This document shows, in pieces, positions 36,393 to 47,349 of a stretch of 64,000 nt of DNA. The notes below the pieces were generated by a model. That model was not told where the DNA came from. It made no database searches and saw only the letters and a list, made by a program, of their open reading frames with translations. The stretch spans positions 18,724,001 through 18,788,000 of the forward strand of contig NC_063257.1 of the NCBI RefSeq assembly GCF_019578655.1, given 5' to 3'. The translations under genes and the position numbers were made by a program. Within the stretch, counting starts at the first letter, position 1. Every line of letters begins with the position of its first letter. Source of the DNA: Ricinus communis (taxonomy: Eukaryota > Streptophyta > Magnoliopsida > Malpighiales > Euphorbiaceae).

Positions 36393-37076
36393 ATACCCCT
36401 TTTATGGGGTTATTTCTCAAACTCACAAATATACCCCTCTTATAGGGTTATTTTCTCATATTCAAAAATATACCCCTCTTACGGGGTTGATTTCTCATAT
36501 TCATAAATATATCCCTTTTACGGTGTTGTTACTCTTACTAATTAATATATCCGACTGACGGAGTTATTTTCTTATAAAGAAAAATATACACCTCATATGA
36601 TATTGTTTTCTCATATTTAAAAATATACCCCTCTTATGAGGTTGTTTTCTCATATTAAAAGATATACCCTTATTATGGGTTTCTTTTCTCATACTCACAA
36701 ATATACTCCTATTATGGGTATGTTCTCTCATAATCATAAAGATATAGCTCCTACGGGGTTCTTTTCTCATATTCACATATATACCCCGCTTCATATTCAC
36801 AAATATATCCCACTTACGGAGTTGTTTTCTCATATTCACAATTATACTCCGCTTATGGGGTTGTTTCCTTGTATTGACAAATATACCCCTTTTACATGGT
36901 TGTTCTATCATACTCACATATATAACCCTCTTACGATGTTGTATTTAAATATTATCAAATGTACCCCTCTTATAGGATTGTTTTCTCATACTAAAAAAAT
37001 ATACCCCTCTTACGGGGTTATTTTATCATAGTCACAAATATATCCTTCTTACGGGTTGATTTTACATTTTCATAAA
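36388..37076. repeat. 39-bp satellite, block 5
   Basis: About 690 bp of normal satellite units between the solo LTR and a short foreign insert. One unit near 36780-36800 is shortened (ATATACCCCGCTTCATATTCAC). Confidence 0.95.
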
Positions 37077-37172
37077 AGGAAGACCATATAATCTAAAACC
37101 ATAGCATTACTTCTCATGATGAGCTATTTGAAGGAATTTTTTGTTGTATGGCCTCTGAAGCTTCTTCAAATA
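37077..37172. other. short foreign insert (about 95 bp) with an inverted repeat
   Basis: The satellite is replaced by unrelated sequence between CATAAA (37071-37076) and TTTCCCTTTGAGTACGGC (about 37175). It carries a perfect 10-bp inverted repeat: CTATTTGAAG at 37124-37133 and CTTCAAATAG at 37164-37173, loop 30 bp. No target duplication or TG/CA ends seen. Possibly filler DNA from break repair or a mobile-element scrap. A short open frame crosses it but has no recognisable domain. Confidence 0.6.
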
Positions 37173-40100
37173 GATTTCCCTTTGAGTACGGCCTTGTTTA
37201 CTCAAACTAACAAATATACCCGACTTACGGGGTTGTTTTATCATATTAGAAAATATACCTTTATTATGGGATTGTTTTCTCATACTCACAAATATATTCC
37301 TCTTATGAGGTTGTTTTTCCATATTCACAAATATACACCTCTTATGGGGTTGTTTTCTTATATCTATAAATAAACTCCTCTTATAGGGTTGTTATCTAAT
37401 AGTAAGAAATTTACCCTAGTTACGTGGTCATTTTCTCACATACACAAATATACCCCTCTTACAGGATTGTTTTCTCATATTCACAAATATATCCCCTTTA
37501 CGGGGTTGATTTCTCATATTCATAATTATAGCCCTTTTACGATATTGCTTAGTCATAGTCACAAATATACTCGACTTACAGTGTTGTTTTTTTATATTGG
37601 TAAATATACCCCTCCTACAGGGTTGATTTCACATATCCATAAATATACCCCTTTTACGCTGTTGTTTCCTCATATTCATAAATATACCCCTCTTACGTAG
37701 TTGTTTTCTCATATTCACAAATATACCCCTCTTACGTCATTGTCTTCTAATTTTAACAAATATACCCCTCTTATGGGCTTGTATTCTCATATTAAAAAAT
37801 ATACCCCTTTTACACGGTTGTTTTCTCATATTCATAAATATACCTCTCTTACGAGGTTGTTTTTTTAATTTTTACAAATATATACCTCTTGTGAGGTTGT
37901 TCTCTCATATACACAAATATACCCTTCTTACAAGGTTGATTTCTCATGTTTATAAATATACTTCTTTTTACGGCATTGTTTACTCATACTGACCAATATA
38001 TCCGACTTATGGGTTGTTTTCCTATAATGACAAATATACCGCTCTTATGGGGTGTTTTTTCATATTAAAAATATACCCATTTTATTGGCTCATTTTCTCA
38101 AACTCACAAATACACCGCTCCTACGAGTTTATTTTTTCATATTTATAAATATACCTCTCTTACTGGGCTGATTTCTCATACTCATAAATATATCCCTTTT
38201 ACAGTGTTGTTAGCTCATACTAACAAATATACCCGACTTACGGGGTTGTCTTCTAATATTGATAAATATACACCTCTTATGATTTTATCTTCTCATATTA
38301 AAAACTATACCCCTATTATGTGGTTCTTTTCTCATACTCTCAATTTTGCCCTTCTTATGGGGTTCTATTCTCATACTCACATATATACCCCTCTTATGGG
38401 GTTGGTTTCTCATACTCACAAATATACCCCTCTTACGGGGTTGTTTTCTCATACTCACAAACATACCCATCTTACGGGGTTCTTGTCTCATATTCATTTA
38501 TAGACCCCCTCTTACAGGGTTGGTTTCTCATATTCACAAATATACGACACTTACGAGGTTGATTTTTCATAGTCATAAATATACCCCTTTTGCTATGTTG
38601 TTTCGTCATACTCACATATATACTCCACTTACGGGGTTGTTTTCTACTATTAATAAATACACCCCTCTAAACGGGTTGTTTTCTCATATTATATATAATA
38701 TACCCCTCTTAAGGAGTTGTTTTCTCATATTCATAAATAGACCCTTTTTACGATGTTGTTTCCTTATACTCACAAATATACTCCAATTACAGAGTTATTT
38801 TCTCATATTAAAAAATATACCATTACTATGGGATAGTTTTCTCATACTAAACAATATAGCTCTCTTATGGGATTGATTTCTCATATTCATAAATATATCC
38901 CTTTTGCAGCCTTTTTTACTCATACTCACAAATATACCCAACTTAGGGGGTTGTTTCCTCATATTCATAAATATATCCCTCTTATGGGGTTATTTTCTCA
39001 TATTCATAAATATAACCCTCTCACGGGGTTGATTTCTCATATTCATAAATATGCCCCTTTTACGGCATTGTTTCCTTCTACTCATAAATATACTCCATTT
39101 ACGAGGTTGTTTTCTTCTATTAACAAATATACCACTATGAAGGGGTTGTTTTCTCATGTTAAATAATTTACCCCTATTATGCGGTTGTTTTCTCATACTC
39201 ATAAATATATCCTTCTTACGAGATTAGTTTCTCATATTCACAAATATACCTCTCTTACGGGGTTCTTTTCTCATATTAAAAAAATATACCCCTATTATGG
39301 GGTTGTTTTCTCACACTCAGAAATACACCCCTCTTACGAGGCTAATTTCTCATATTTATAAGTATACCTTTTTACAGTGTTGTTAACTCATAGTCACAAA
39401 TATACTCCATTTACGGGGTCGTTTTCTCATATTAAAAAATATATGGCCCTATTGAGGGGTAGTTTTCTCATACTCACAAATATACCCCTCTTACGGGGTT
39501 GATTTCTCATATTCATAAATTTTCCCCTTTAACGACGTTGTTTTCTCATATTCACAAATATACCCCTCTTACGAGGTTGTTTTCTCATATTAAAAAATAC
39601 ACCACTTTCAAAGCGTTGTTTTCTAATTTTTATTAATATACCCCTCTTACGGGGGGTTGTCTTCTCGTATTAAAAAATATACCCATGTTAGGCAGGTTTT
39701 TTCTAATACTCACAAATATACTCCTCTTATAGGGTTATTTTTCTGATATTCACAAATATACCCCTCTCATGAGGTTGATTTTTTACATTCATAAATATAC
39801 CACTTTTACTATGTTGTTTCCTCATACTCACAAATATACTCGAAATACGGAGTTTTTTTCTCATATTAAAAAAATATACCCCTATTATGAGGTTGTTTTC
39901 TCATACTCACAAACATACCCGTCTTACGGAGTTGATTTCTGATATTGATAACTTTTACCGTGTTGTTTACATATACTCATAAATATACTCGACTCATGGG
40001 GTTGTTTTCTTATATTGACAACTACAACACTCTTACAGGATTGATTTCTCATATTCATAAATATACCCCTATTACGAGATTGTTTTCTCATATTAAAAAA

Positions 40101-40490
40101 TACACCCCTTTTACGCGAGTGTTTTCTCGTACTCACAAATATACCTCCTTATGGGGTTATTTTCTCATATTCACAAATATACTCCTCCCACGGGGTTGTT
40201 TTCTAATTTTTACAAATATACCCCTCTTACAGTGTTGTTTTCTCATATTAAAAAATATACCCCTCTCACGAGGGTGTTTTCTCATACTCACAAATGTTTT
40301 TCAATTTTTACAAATGTACCCCTCTTACGAGGTTGTTTTCTCATATTAGAAAATATATCCCATTTACGCGGGTGTTCTCTCATACTCACAAATATACCCC
40401 TCTTACAGGTTTGTTTTCTTACAATCACAAATATTCCCGTCTTATAGGGTTGTTTTCTCATATTAAAAAATATACTTATTTTACGCTGGT
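37173..40490. repeat. 39-bp satellite, block 6 (about 3.3 kb)
   Basis: Same unit and orientation. The variants GTTGTTAACTCATAG (39379) and CTAATTTTTACAAATAT, which define the 11-unit higher-order repeat of block 7, first appear together here near the right end. The block is cut by the Tekay-type element at 40491, in a unit that continues in register at 49460. Confidence 0.95.
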
Positions 40491-42777
40491 TGTAATGCCC
40501 ACCTAATGCATTTGCATTTATTTTTATAATATGCATATCATGTAGATATGAGAAATGCATGAGATATGTATGGTATTAATGCTAATGTTAAATAGAAGAA
40601 GATTATAGATGTTACAATTAAATCCATAATAAGAATTAGAAAGTTATGGGATTAAATTGAATAATCATAAAAATAAAGGGGTTAATTAAAACTAAAAAAA
40701 AATTAATACTATAGAAAAGAGGAAGAAGAAAGAAAAGGTGGTAGTTCTTCTTCCTTCTTCTTCTTCTTCTTCAAAAGAAAAAATACTGAATTTTCAATTG
40801 GAATTTGAAGGTTTAGAATCCATTTTAGATGTTAATCTTCATCTATAAAGGCTTTAGAGGTTTATTTATTAAGTAATTTTAATATTTTGTTAAATTGAGT
40901 TGGGGTTACAAGACATAGAATTCGAGCTCTAAAGATCCAGTTTTTCAGTCTTATTGTTTTGATTATATCTTGAGCTAGAAAGCTTTAAATCGAGTGTTCT
41001 TTGATGATATAGAAACTTTGAAGAGTTATCTAAAACTTTTCTTCGTTTGGCTCAATCTGAATCAGGCTCTATGTTAGTATAATAAGAGAATACATTTTAT
41101 TGTTTAGTTTCCATCTTTGATCTGAGTAAGGTAGATTGTTTTGTAGGGATATTTCTCTATACACCTCCAATTGAAACAAAATCAGTTTTAAATTATATTA
41201 GACACATAAGGTCAGTGATATGAAAAGTTTCATCCTAAAATTTGTTGCATAGAAGTTTTGGTGGATTTTTAAATTCACCCGATTAATTCTGTCATAGTTG
41301 GCAGTCACACATATTTAGATAGTTTAGTGATGTTATCATGCTAGATGAAATTCTATTATTTTTGGGTGTTTAAAAATAAGTGAATTATTATCTATTTTAG
41401 CTAAACCAATTTGGAATGAGGGTGACACCCAAGTAAATTCAAGCAAAGGAAAGGGAGCAACAAAGGTAAGTGAATAATTTAATGTTCTATGTGAATATAA
41501 CAAAAAATAAATAATTATAATTTATTTGTTAAATTGATTGATTAACGAAAATGTATATAATATATTAATAGATGTTAATTTTTATTTATGGTGATTTTTA
41601 ATTATAGTATTGATGGGTGATTATTTTCAAAATGAGATTGTATATATGAATGTTGATTGGTGAATTCGGGTGTTCTGTTATAATGTGAACAGTATATTTG
41701 ATTTAGCCATATCTAGAGTTTTATAACTCTAAATGGAGTGCTACTTATTGCTATAGAAAATTTGCTGTTTTAATGGCCAATCTGGATCATACTTTTTGTT
41801 GCTTAATTTTATTGACAGCTTGACCATGGTGGAGTTTATGTTTCTCTTTCTATATACATCCAATTGATGTAGAATCAGTTTCAATTTAATCTAGACTTAT
41901 AATATTACTGATCAGGAGAATATAGTTTTGGAATTCCTAATGTGGAATTTTTGGTATATTTTTGAATGTGCACTATTAAATCTGCCATGTTGAAATATGG
42001 TATGTTTTTGGTATATCATAGGTATATTATGGTTTCTTTTATATTGTAGAGATGTTGATTATTTAAATGGAGTGATATATGATATATATAAATATAAGAA
42101 TTATGATTGGATGAATGTAAGGATGCAATGCTACTTGTGAATGAGGCAAGGCTTTGTGCAATATGGAATTCCCCATAAGATTATGGTTGGCTGTGTGCAT
42201 ATGAGGATTCAAGAAAATAAATAAAAATTATTATTATGGAATTAAATATAATTCACAAGTTCATTGCTGTCCTAAAGAAAATACTATGACAATATTTATA
42301 TACACACTATAAGGTTAATAATTAAATATTGAATGGTTTGATACTTGATAATACTACATGTTTGATTGTGTTATTTTTCATAGAAAATTATGTTATTCTT
42401 TTGCTGAGTTGTAGGCTCACTCCTCCGCATTATTTTTTTCAAGATTAGAAGAATTATAATTGGTCTTGACGAAACATTTGCATCTGTCGCACTAGCATCG
42501 TGTCAGGTAGGTCAACAGGAGGTCACCCTTAGTTTTTCTTGAACATGACATGTCCAATGGATTTTATTATCATGTATAAAACTGGTGCATTTTATGTGCA
42601 TATAAAAGAAAGAATACTAATGTTGTGAGTTTTTTTTCGGTGTGTGATATGTATGAGTCATGTAAATAGTTTTTGTTATACGTATTAATTTTGAGTTAAA
42701 AGTTAGTAGTTAAGGAACATGTTATGTATCAGTCATTTGCATACAATGTATGCCTGACATCCTTTACAGGTGTCACA
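40491..42777 (+). repeat. 5' LTR of the older Tekay-type element (2287 bp)
   Basis: Starts TGTAATGCCC and ends GGTGTCACA. It contains a CTT microsatellite at about 40745-40772. Compared with the 3' LTR it has about 210 bp more near 41380-41590 and lacks about 45 bp present at about 48391-48436, besides many substitutions. No TATA box is obvious to me. Confidence 0.93.
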
Positions 42778-42782
42778 TTTAG

Positions 42783-42798
42783 TGGTATCAGAGCATGG
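42783..42798 (+). other. primer-binding site (initiator Met tRNA)
   Basis: TGGTATCAGAGCATGG starts five bases after the 5' LTR and is the canonical plant initiator-Met tRNA site. Confidence 0.92.
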
Positions 42799-42911
42799 TT
42801 TAGAATTCATTGGGATAGAATTGTAAAAGGATTTAGAGGCATGAATGCATATACATGTTAGGGATGCATATGAATGTAAGAATTAAAATAGGTGTTTGTA
42901 TTTTTAATAGG

Positions 42912-44170
42912 ATGAGTAGAGAGGGGCCGACCGAGAATCCTGTTGACCTAAGTTAGTCTGAGTCTGTGCATGGACTTGAGCATATAAATGCACCATCACA
43001 ACCAGCTCAAGAATTACCACCAGTAATGCAGCAATTTCTTGAGTCTTTGCAGCAAATAGTTAATCGGGTAGCCACTCAGCTAGTCCAACAACTAATAATG
43101 CAACAAACGGCCAAAGTTAGAGAAATAGAGGCTAAAGATAAAACTTATGATGGCTGAGAAAACAAGGAACTACATAATTTAAGGGGATCACTGATCCTGA
43201 GATAGCAGAAGAATGGTTACGGGAGACAGACAGGGTGCTGGATAGGCTGGATTGCACGCTAGAGCAAAAGTTGAAATATGTTGTATCTTTATTGAGAAGA
43301 TCACTTTAGATTGATGGGATCTGATTCCAGGAAGTAAGAACAGACCTATGACCTTAACTTGGGATGACTTCCTTAGTGAATTTGCAAATAAATACACACC
43401 ACCAATGTATAGAGATCAAAAGAAAATGGAGCTTTTGAGCTTGGAACAGGGATACATGACAGTATCAAAATATGAAATGCAATTCTCTCGATTATCAAAA
43501 TATGCATTAGAAGAAGTGGGTACAAAGGATGCAAAACAGAGACGGTTTGAAAAAGGATTAAGAATGGATATTCGGGAAAAGATTTCCTTAAAGCCACCAA
43601 GTTACAGTACTTTATTAGAGGTTGCATTGAGGGTAGAAGAATGTTTGATTGAGAAAGATGCAATGACAGCTAAGAAAAGAAAGATGATAAATGAATATGG
43701 TGGTTAAGAAAGGAAAAGAAGAAACATTTCTTTTAAAGGTTCTAGGTCTAAAGGGAGTAGATATTATAGAAGAGGGGTTAGCTAGTAAAATATGAGTAAG
43801 TCTGCTACAGTGATATCGGGTAGAGGTGGATGAAGTGGTTACAGCCAGAGTAGGGCAGAGAGTAAGGGAGGTGAGGGAGGTGTTTCAGTTAGTCGAGGAT
43901 ATAGTTCACCATGTGCTAGATGTAATAGGTTTCACAGTGGACAGTGTTGGGGACCAAGGCAGATACTTTGTTTTTATTATGGTAAGCCGAGGCATATAGT
44001 TAAAGATTGTTGGAGTAAAAATCGAGCTAGTGAAAGTCAAGTTTCAAGACAGAGCAGCATAGGTGAAAATATGACTCAGGGAGGAGTAAGTAGAGGAAGA
44101 GGTAGAGGAATGGGACGAGGAGGAGGTTCTAACATGGTACAGGCTGGACAAATAGGCCAACCTCAATAAT
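42912..44170 (+). pseudogene. gag: gag region of the older Tekay-type element (broken)
   Basis: An ATG at 42912 opens gag, but the frame stops at TAG 42954-42956 and continues in the same frame to 43157. The capsid block follows with shifts: DPEIAEEWLRE near 43195, then 43348-43707 (MTLTWDDFLSEFANKYTPP..., RRFEKGLRMDIREKI). Near 43912-43946 is the C-AR-C-NRF-H-SGQ-C motif. The next zinc knuckle (43969-44010) reads CFYYGKPRHIVKDC: the second Cys is Tyr (TGT to TAT at 43978-43980), so a zinc ligand is lost. The C-terminal part is Gly/Arg rich. Gag would form the particle; this copy cannot make an intact one. Confidence 0.87.
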
Positions 44171-44187
44171 CACTGCCCCAAGCTAGA

Positions 44188-44571
44188 GTGTATGCAGTGA
44201 CAAGACAGGAAGCACCTTCTGCAACCGATATTGTGACTGGTAAAATCTCTATTTATGGTTTTGATGCTTATACGTTATTTGATCCAAGATCAACATGTTC
44301 ATTCATTTCATATGAATTTGCATTGAAAAGCCATAATGATATAGAAACCTTAGGGTATAACATTTGTGTATCAATGCCTACTGGGGGTACTGTAATTGTA
44401 GATAAGGTTGTCAAAACTTGTCTTGTGATCATAAATGGGAACACACTATATGCGAATCTAGTAGTGATAAAACTTAAGGAATTTGATGTTATTTTGGGAA
44501 TGGATTGGCTATCTAAGAATCATGCTATAGTAGATTGTCACCCAAAAGAAGTGGTTATTGAGACCTCATAA
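44188..44571 (+). pseudogene. aspartic protease region of the older Tekay-type element
   Basis: An open frame of 127 codons with the family layout: QARVYAVTRQEA, the catalytic motif, and VILGMDWLSKNHAIVDC. The catalytic motif reads FDPRSTCSFIS with Asp at 44281-44283; in related elements, including the copy at 61.5 kb in this window, it is DPGSTCSF. The Gly of D-x-G is Arg here (GGA to AGA), which should abolish protease activity. The frame ends at a TAA just before a deletion junction (see findings). Confidence 0.88.
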
Positions 44572-44599
44572 CAGAGAAAAATAGTTTTTATGGGTGAAA

Positions 44600-45400
44600 G
44601 AAGCAGCTGGAAGAATTATTAGAAAAGGGGTTCATTATACCGAGTACATCACCCTGGGGAGCTCCAATATTGTTTGTAAAGAAAAAGGATGGCAGTTTAA
44701 GATTGTGTATTGGTTACAGGCAGTTAAATCTTTTTACCATAAAGAACAAATATCCTTTGCCGTGGATTAATGACTTATTAGACTAGTTAAAAGGGGAAAC
44801 TGTATTCTCCAAGATTGATTTAAGGTCTGGATATTGGCAATTGAGAATGGCAGAGGCACACATACCAAAGACTGCATTTAGAACACGATATGGGCATTAT
44901 GAATTTATTGTGATGCCATTTGGACTAACAAATGCACCTACTGCTTTTATGTCTTTAATGAAAAAAATATTCCAGAGGTATGTAGATCGTTTTATCATTA
45001 TGTTTATTGATGATATATTGATTTATTCCGAAACTCGAGAATAGCATGAAGAACATTTGAGAATAGTGTTACAGATTTTGAGAGAAAAGCATCTTTATGC
45101 AAAATTTAATAAATGTGAGTTCTGGCTAAAAGAAATTACATTCTTAGAGCATATTGTTTCCAAAAATGGTGTACAACCTGATTCTTCGAAGATCGTAGCC
45201 ATAAAGGAGTGGGAATCCCCTAAGAATGTATCAAAGGTATGAAGTTTTCTAGGATTAGTTGAATATTATAGGAGATTTGTTGAAGAATTTTCAATCATTG
45301 CTAAACCATTAACAAACTTACTGAAGAAGAATGTGATATTTAAATGGGATGCTAAATGTGAAAAAAGTTTTGAAGAATTGAAGAAAAGACTCATTTCAGC
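44600..45400 (+). pseudogene. reverse transcriptase region of the older Tekay-type element
   Basis: RT homology starts abruptly at [11 protein letters not shown] near 44607, right after the protease, so the usual PR-RT linker is missing. Blocks in order: [35 protein letters not shown] (W for the usual R), [43 protein letters not shown], and the active site FIDD at 45003-45014. In-frame stops: TAG 44784-44786, TAG 45042-45044, TGA 45240-45242. The catalytic Asp codons survive, so death came from stops, not active-site loss. The connection domain (SIIAKPLTNLLKK) runs to about 45400. Confidence 0.9.
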
Positions 45401-45860
45401 ACCGGTTCTAACCTTACCATCAGGAAGTGGTGGATATGTAATTTTTACAGATGCATCACAATAGGGATTGGGGTGTGTGTTAATGCAAAATGGAAAAGTC
45501 ATTGCTTATACTTCTCGACAGTTAAGGATTCATGAACTGAATTATCTGACTCATGATCTAGAATTGGTAGCAATTGTGCATGCTCTAAAAATTTGGAGGC
45601 ATTATTTGTATGGAGAAACATTTCAGATTTTCACTAACTATAAAAGTCTGAAATATATCCCAACACAAAAAGAATTAAACTTAAGACAAAGAAGGTGGAT
45701 GGAGTTGTTAAAGGATTATGATTGTACTATAGATTACCATCCGGGAAAAGCCAACAAAATTATTGATGCTTTAAGTAGGAAAACCATTGAGAGAAGTGCT
45801 GGAATGACTTGTCATGCAGTACAGTCATTGGTAGAGCTTAGAACATTGCATGTAGAAATT
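45400..45860 (+). pseudogene. RNase H region of the older Tekay-type element
   Basis: Motifs: VIFTDASQ with the first Asp, then TAG at 45462-45464, [13 protein letters not shown], the [19 protein letters not shown] helix with the catalytic Glu, [13 protein letters not shown] (the second catalytic Asp is Asn, GAC to AAC), and IIDALSRK with the last Asp. The Asp-to-Asn change would inactivate RNase H. It is open from 45468 to 46145 together with the start of integrase. Confidence 0.88.
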
Positions 45861-47160
45861 ACACTTTGGGATGATATAGATCTTGCAAGTATGCATGTCA
45901 AGCCTTTATTGGACAGTACAATTCAAGAAAGGCAGATGAGTGATCCATATTTAAGAAAAATGAAGGATAAAGTGCAACAAGGAATAAATGAACAGTTTTC
46001 ATTGAGACATGATGGGATGTTGTTGATTAATGGATGTATTTGTGTTCCAAATATAAGGGAATTGAAAGAAGAAATTCTAAATGAAGCCCATTATGCACCG
46101 TACGCAATGCATCCAGGAAGCACTAAAATGTACAAGGATTTATAATCTTTTTATTGGTGGCCTACAATGAAGAAAGATACAGCTGAATGTGTAGCAAAAT
46201 GCTTGACATGTCAACAAGTAAAAGCTGAGCATCAGGCACCAGCTGGTAAGCTTCATCCATTGTCTATTCCATAGTCGAAATGGGAAAAAATAACTATGGA
46301 TTTTGTTCTGGGATTACCTCGAACCTTCAGGAAGCATGATGCTATATGGGTAATTGTTGATCGACTTACGAAATCAGCTCATTTCTACCTGTGCGACAAA
46401 GTGATTCACTAGACAAATTGGCAAGAATATATGTGTCAGAAATTGTAAGATTACATGGAGTGCCAACATTAATTGTGTCAGACAGAGATCCGCGGTTTAC
46501 ATCTTATTTTTAGGGAAGTTTGCAAAGAGCTTTAGGGACAAAATTACATTTCAGTACAACATTTCACCCCTAGATAAATGGACAATCGGAGAGGACAATT
46601 CAAACATTAGAAGATATGTTAAGAGTTTGTATGCTTGAATTTAAAGGGAATCGGGATGAGCACTTACCATTGATTGAATTTGCTTATAATAACAGTTATC
46701 ATTCGAGTATTGGTATGGCTCCATATGAAGCTCTATATGGTAGAAGATGTAGAAGTCCTGTTTGTTGGGATATGGATGGGTTACGACAACTAGAAGGTCC
46801 TAAATTGATACAAGAAACTATAGACAAGATTCAAATAGTCAAAAAATGCTTAAAGGCTATACAAGACAGACAAAAGAGTTATGTGGACAAGCATAGAAGA
46901 GAGATGGAGTATGGAGTGGGTGAAAAAGTGTTTTTGAGTGTCACCATGGAAGGGCATTATACGGTTTGGCAGGCAAGGAAAATTAAGTCCGAGGTACATT
47001 GGCCCTTAGGAGATATTGGAAAGAGTTGGTCCCTTAGCTTATCAATTCCATGTTTCCATGTTAAGAAGATATAGATCTGACCCTAGCCATATAGTACAAG
47101 AGTCGGGAAATCTGATTGGCGAAGATTTAAGTTATAAAGAAGAACTACATTGGAATTCTT
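45861..47160 (+). pseudogene. integrase region of the older Tekay-type element
   Basis: The zinc domain is complete by eye: histidines in [13 protein letters not shown] and cysteines in [12 protein letters not shown], though a TAA (46143-46145) falls between them. The core has Asp in MDFVLGLP (near 46300), Asp in VSDRD (near 46480) and Glu in GQSERT (near 46590), so the catalytic triad codons remain. Stops at 46272-46274, 46511-46513 and 46571-46573 interrupt it. The part at 46616-47074 (FAYNNSYHSSIGMAPYEALY, GRRCRSPVCW, GEKVFL) is open. A shift near 46391 is one lost base in TTCTA. Confidence 0.88.
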
Positions 47161-47166
47161 GATAGG

Positions 47167-47294
47167 CAGATAAAGAAGTTACGTAACAAAGAAATTCCAA
47201 TAATAAAGGTTAAGTGGAGTTGACATTCACCAAAAGAAGCTACATGGGAAATGGAAAAAGACATGAGAGTTCAATACCCTTACCTATTTTCTAA
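47167..47294 (+). pseudogene. chromodomain-like C-terminus of the older Tekay-type element
   Basis: Reads QIKKLRNKEIPIIKVKWS, then stop TGA (47213-47215, in place of an Arg codon CGA), then HSPKEATWEMEKDM and YPYLF. The VKW...EATWE...YP pattern matches the integrase-fused chromodomain of chromoviruses, which binds modified histone H3 and guides insertion to heterochromatin. It is nonfunctional here because of the stop. Confidence 0.8.
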
Positions 47295-47334
47295 AAATGG
47301 TAAGTCACATTTAATTTTGGGGACGAAATTCTTT

Positions 47335-47349
47335 AAGGTGGGGAGAAAA
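47335..47349 (+). other. polypurine tract of the older Tekay-type element
   Basis: AAGGTGGGGAGAAAA directly precedes the TG of the 3' LTR, downstream of the conserved TTTTGGGGACGAAATTC stretch typical of Tekay elements. Confidence 0.85.

Noticed and set aside
37107..37373. A gene fragment at the short insert
   Set aside because: The open frames on either strand join the 95-bp insert to satellite repeats; the insert part alone is about 25 codons, too short to assign.
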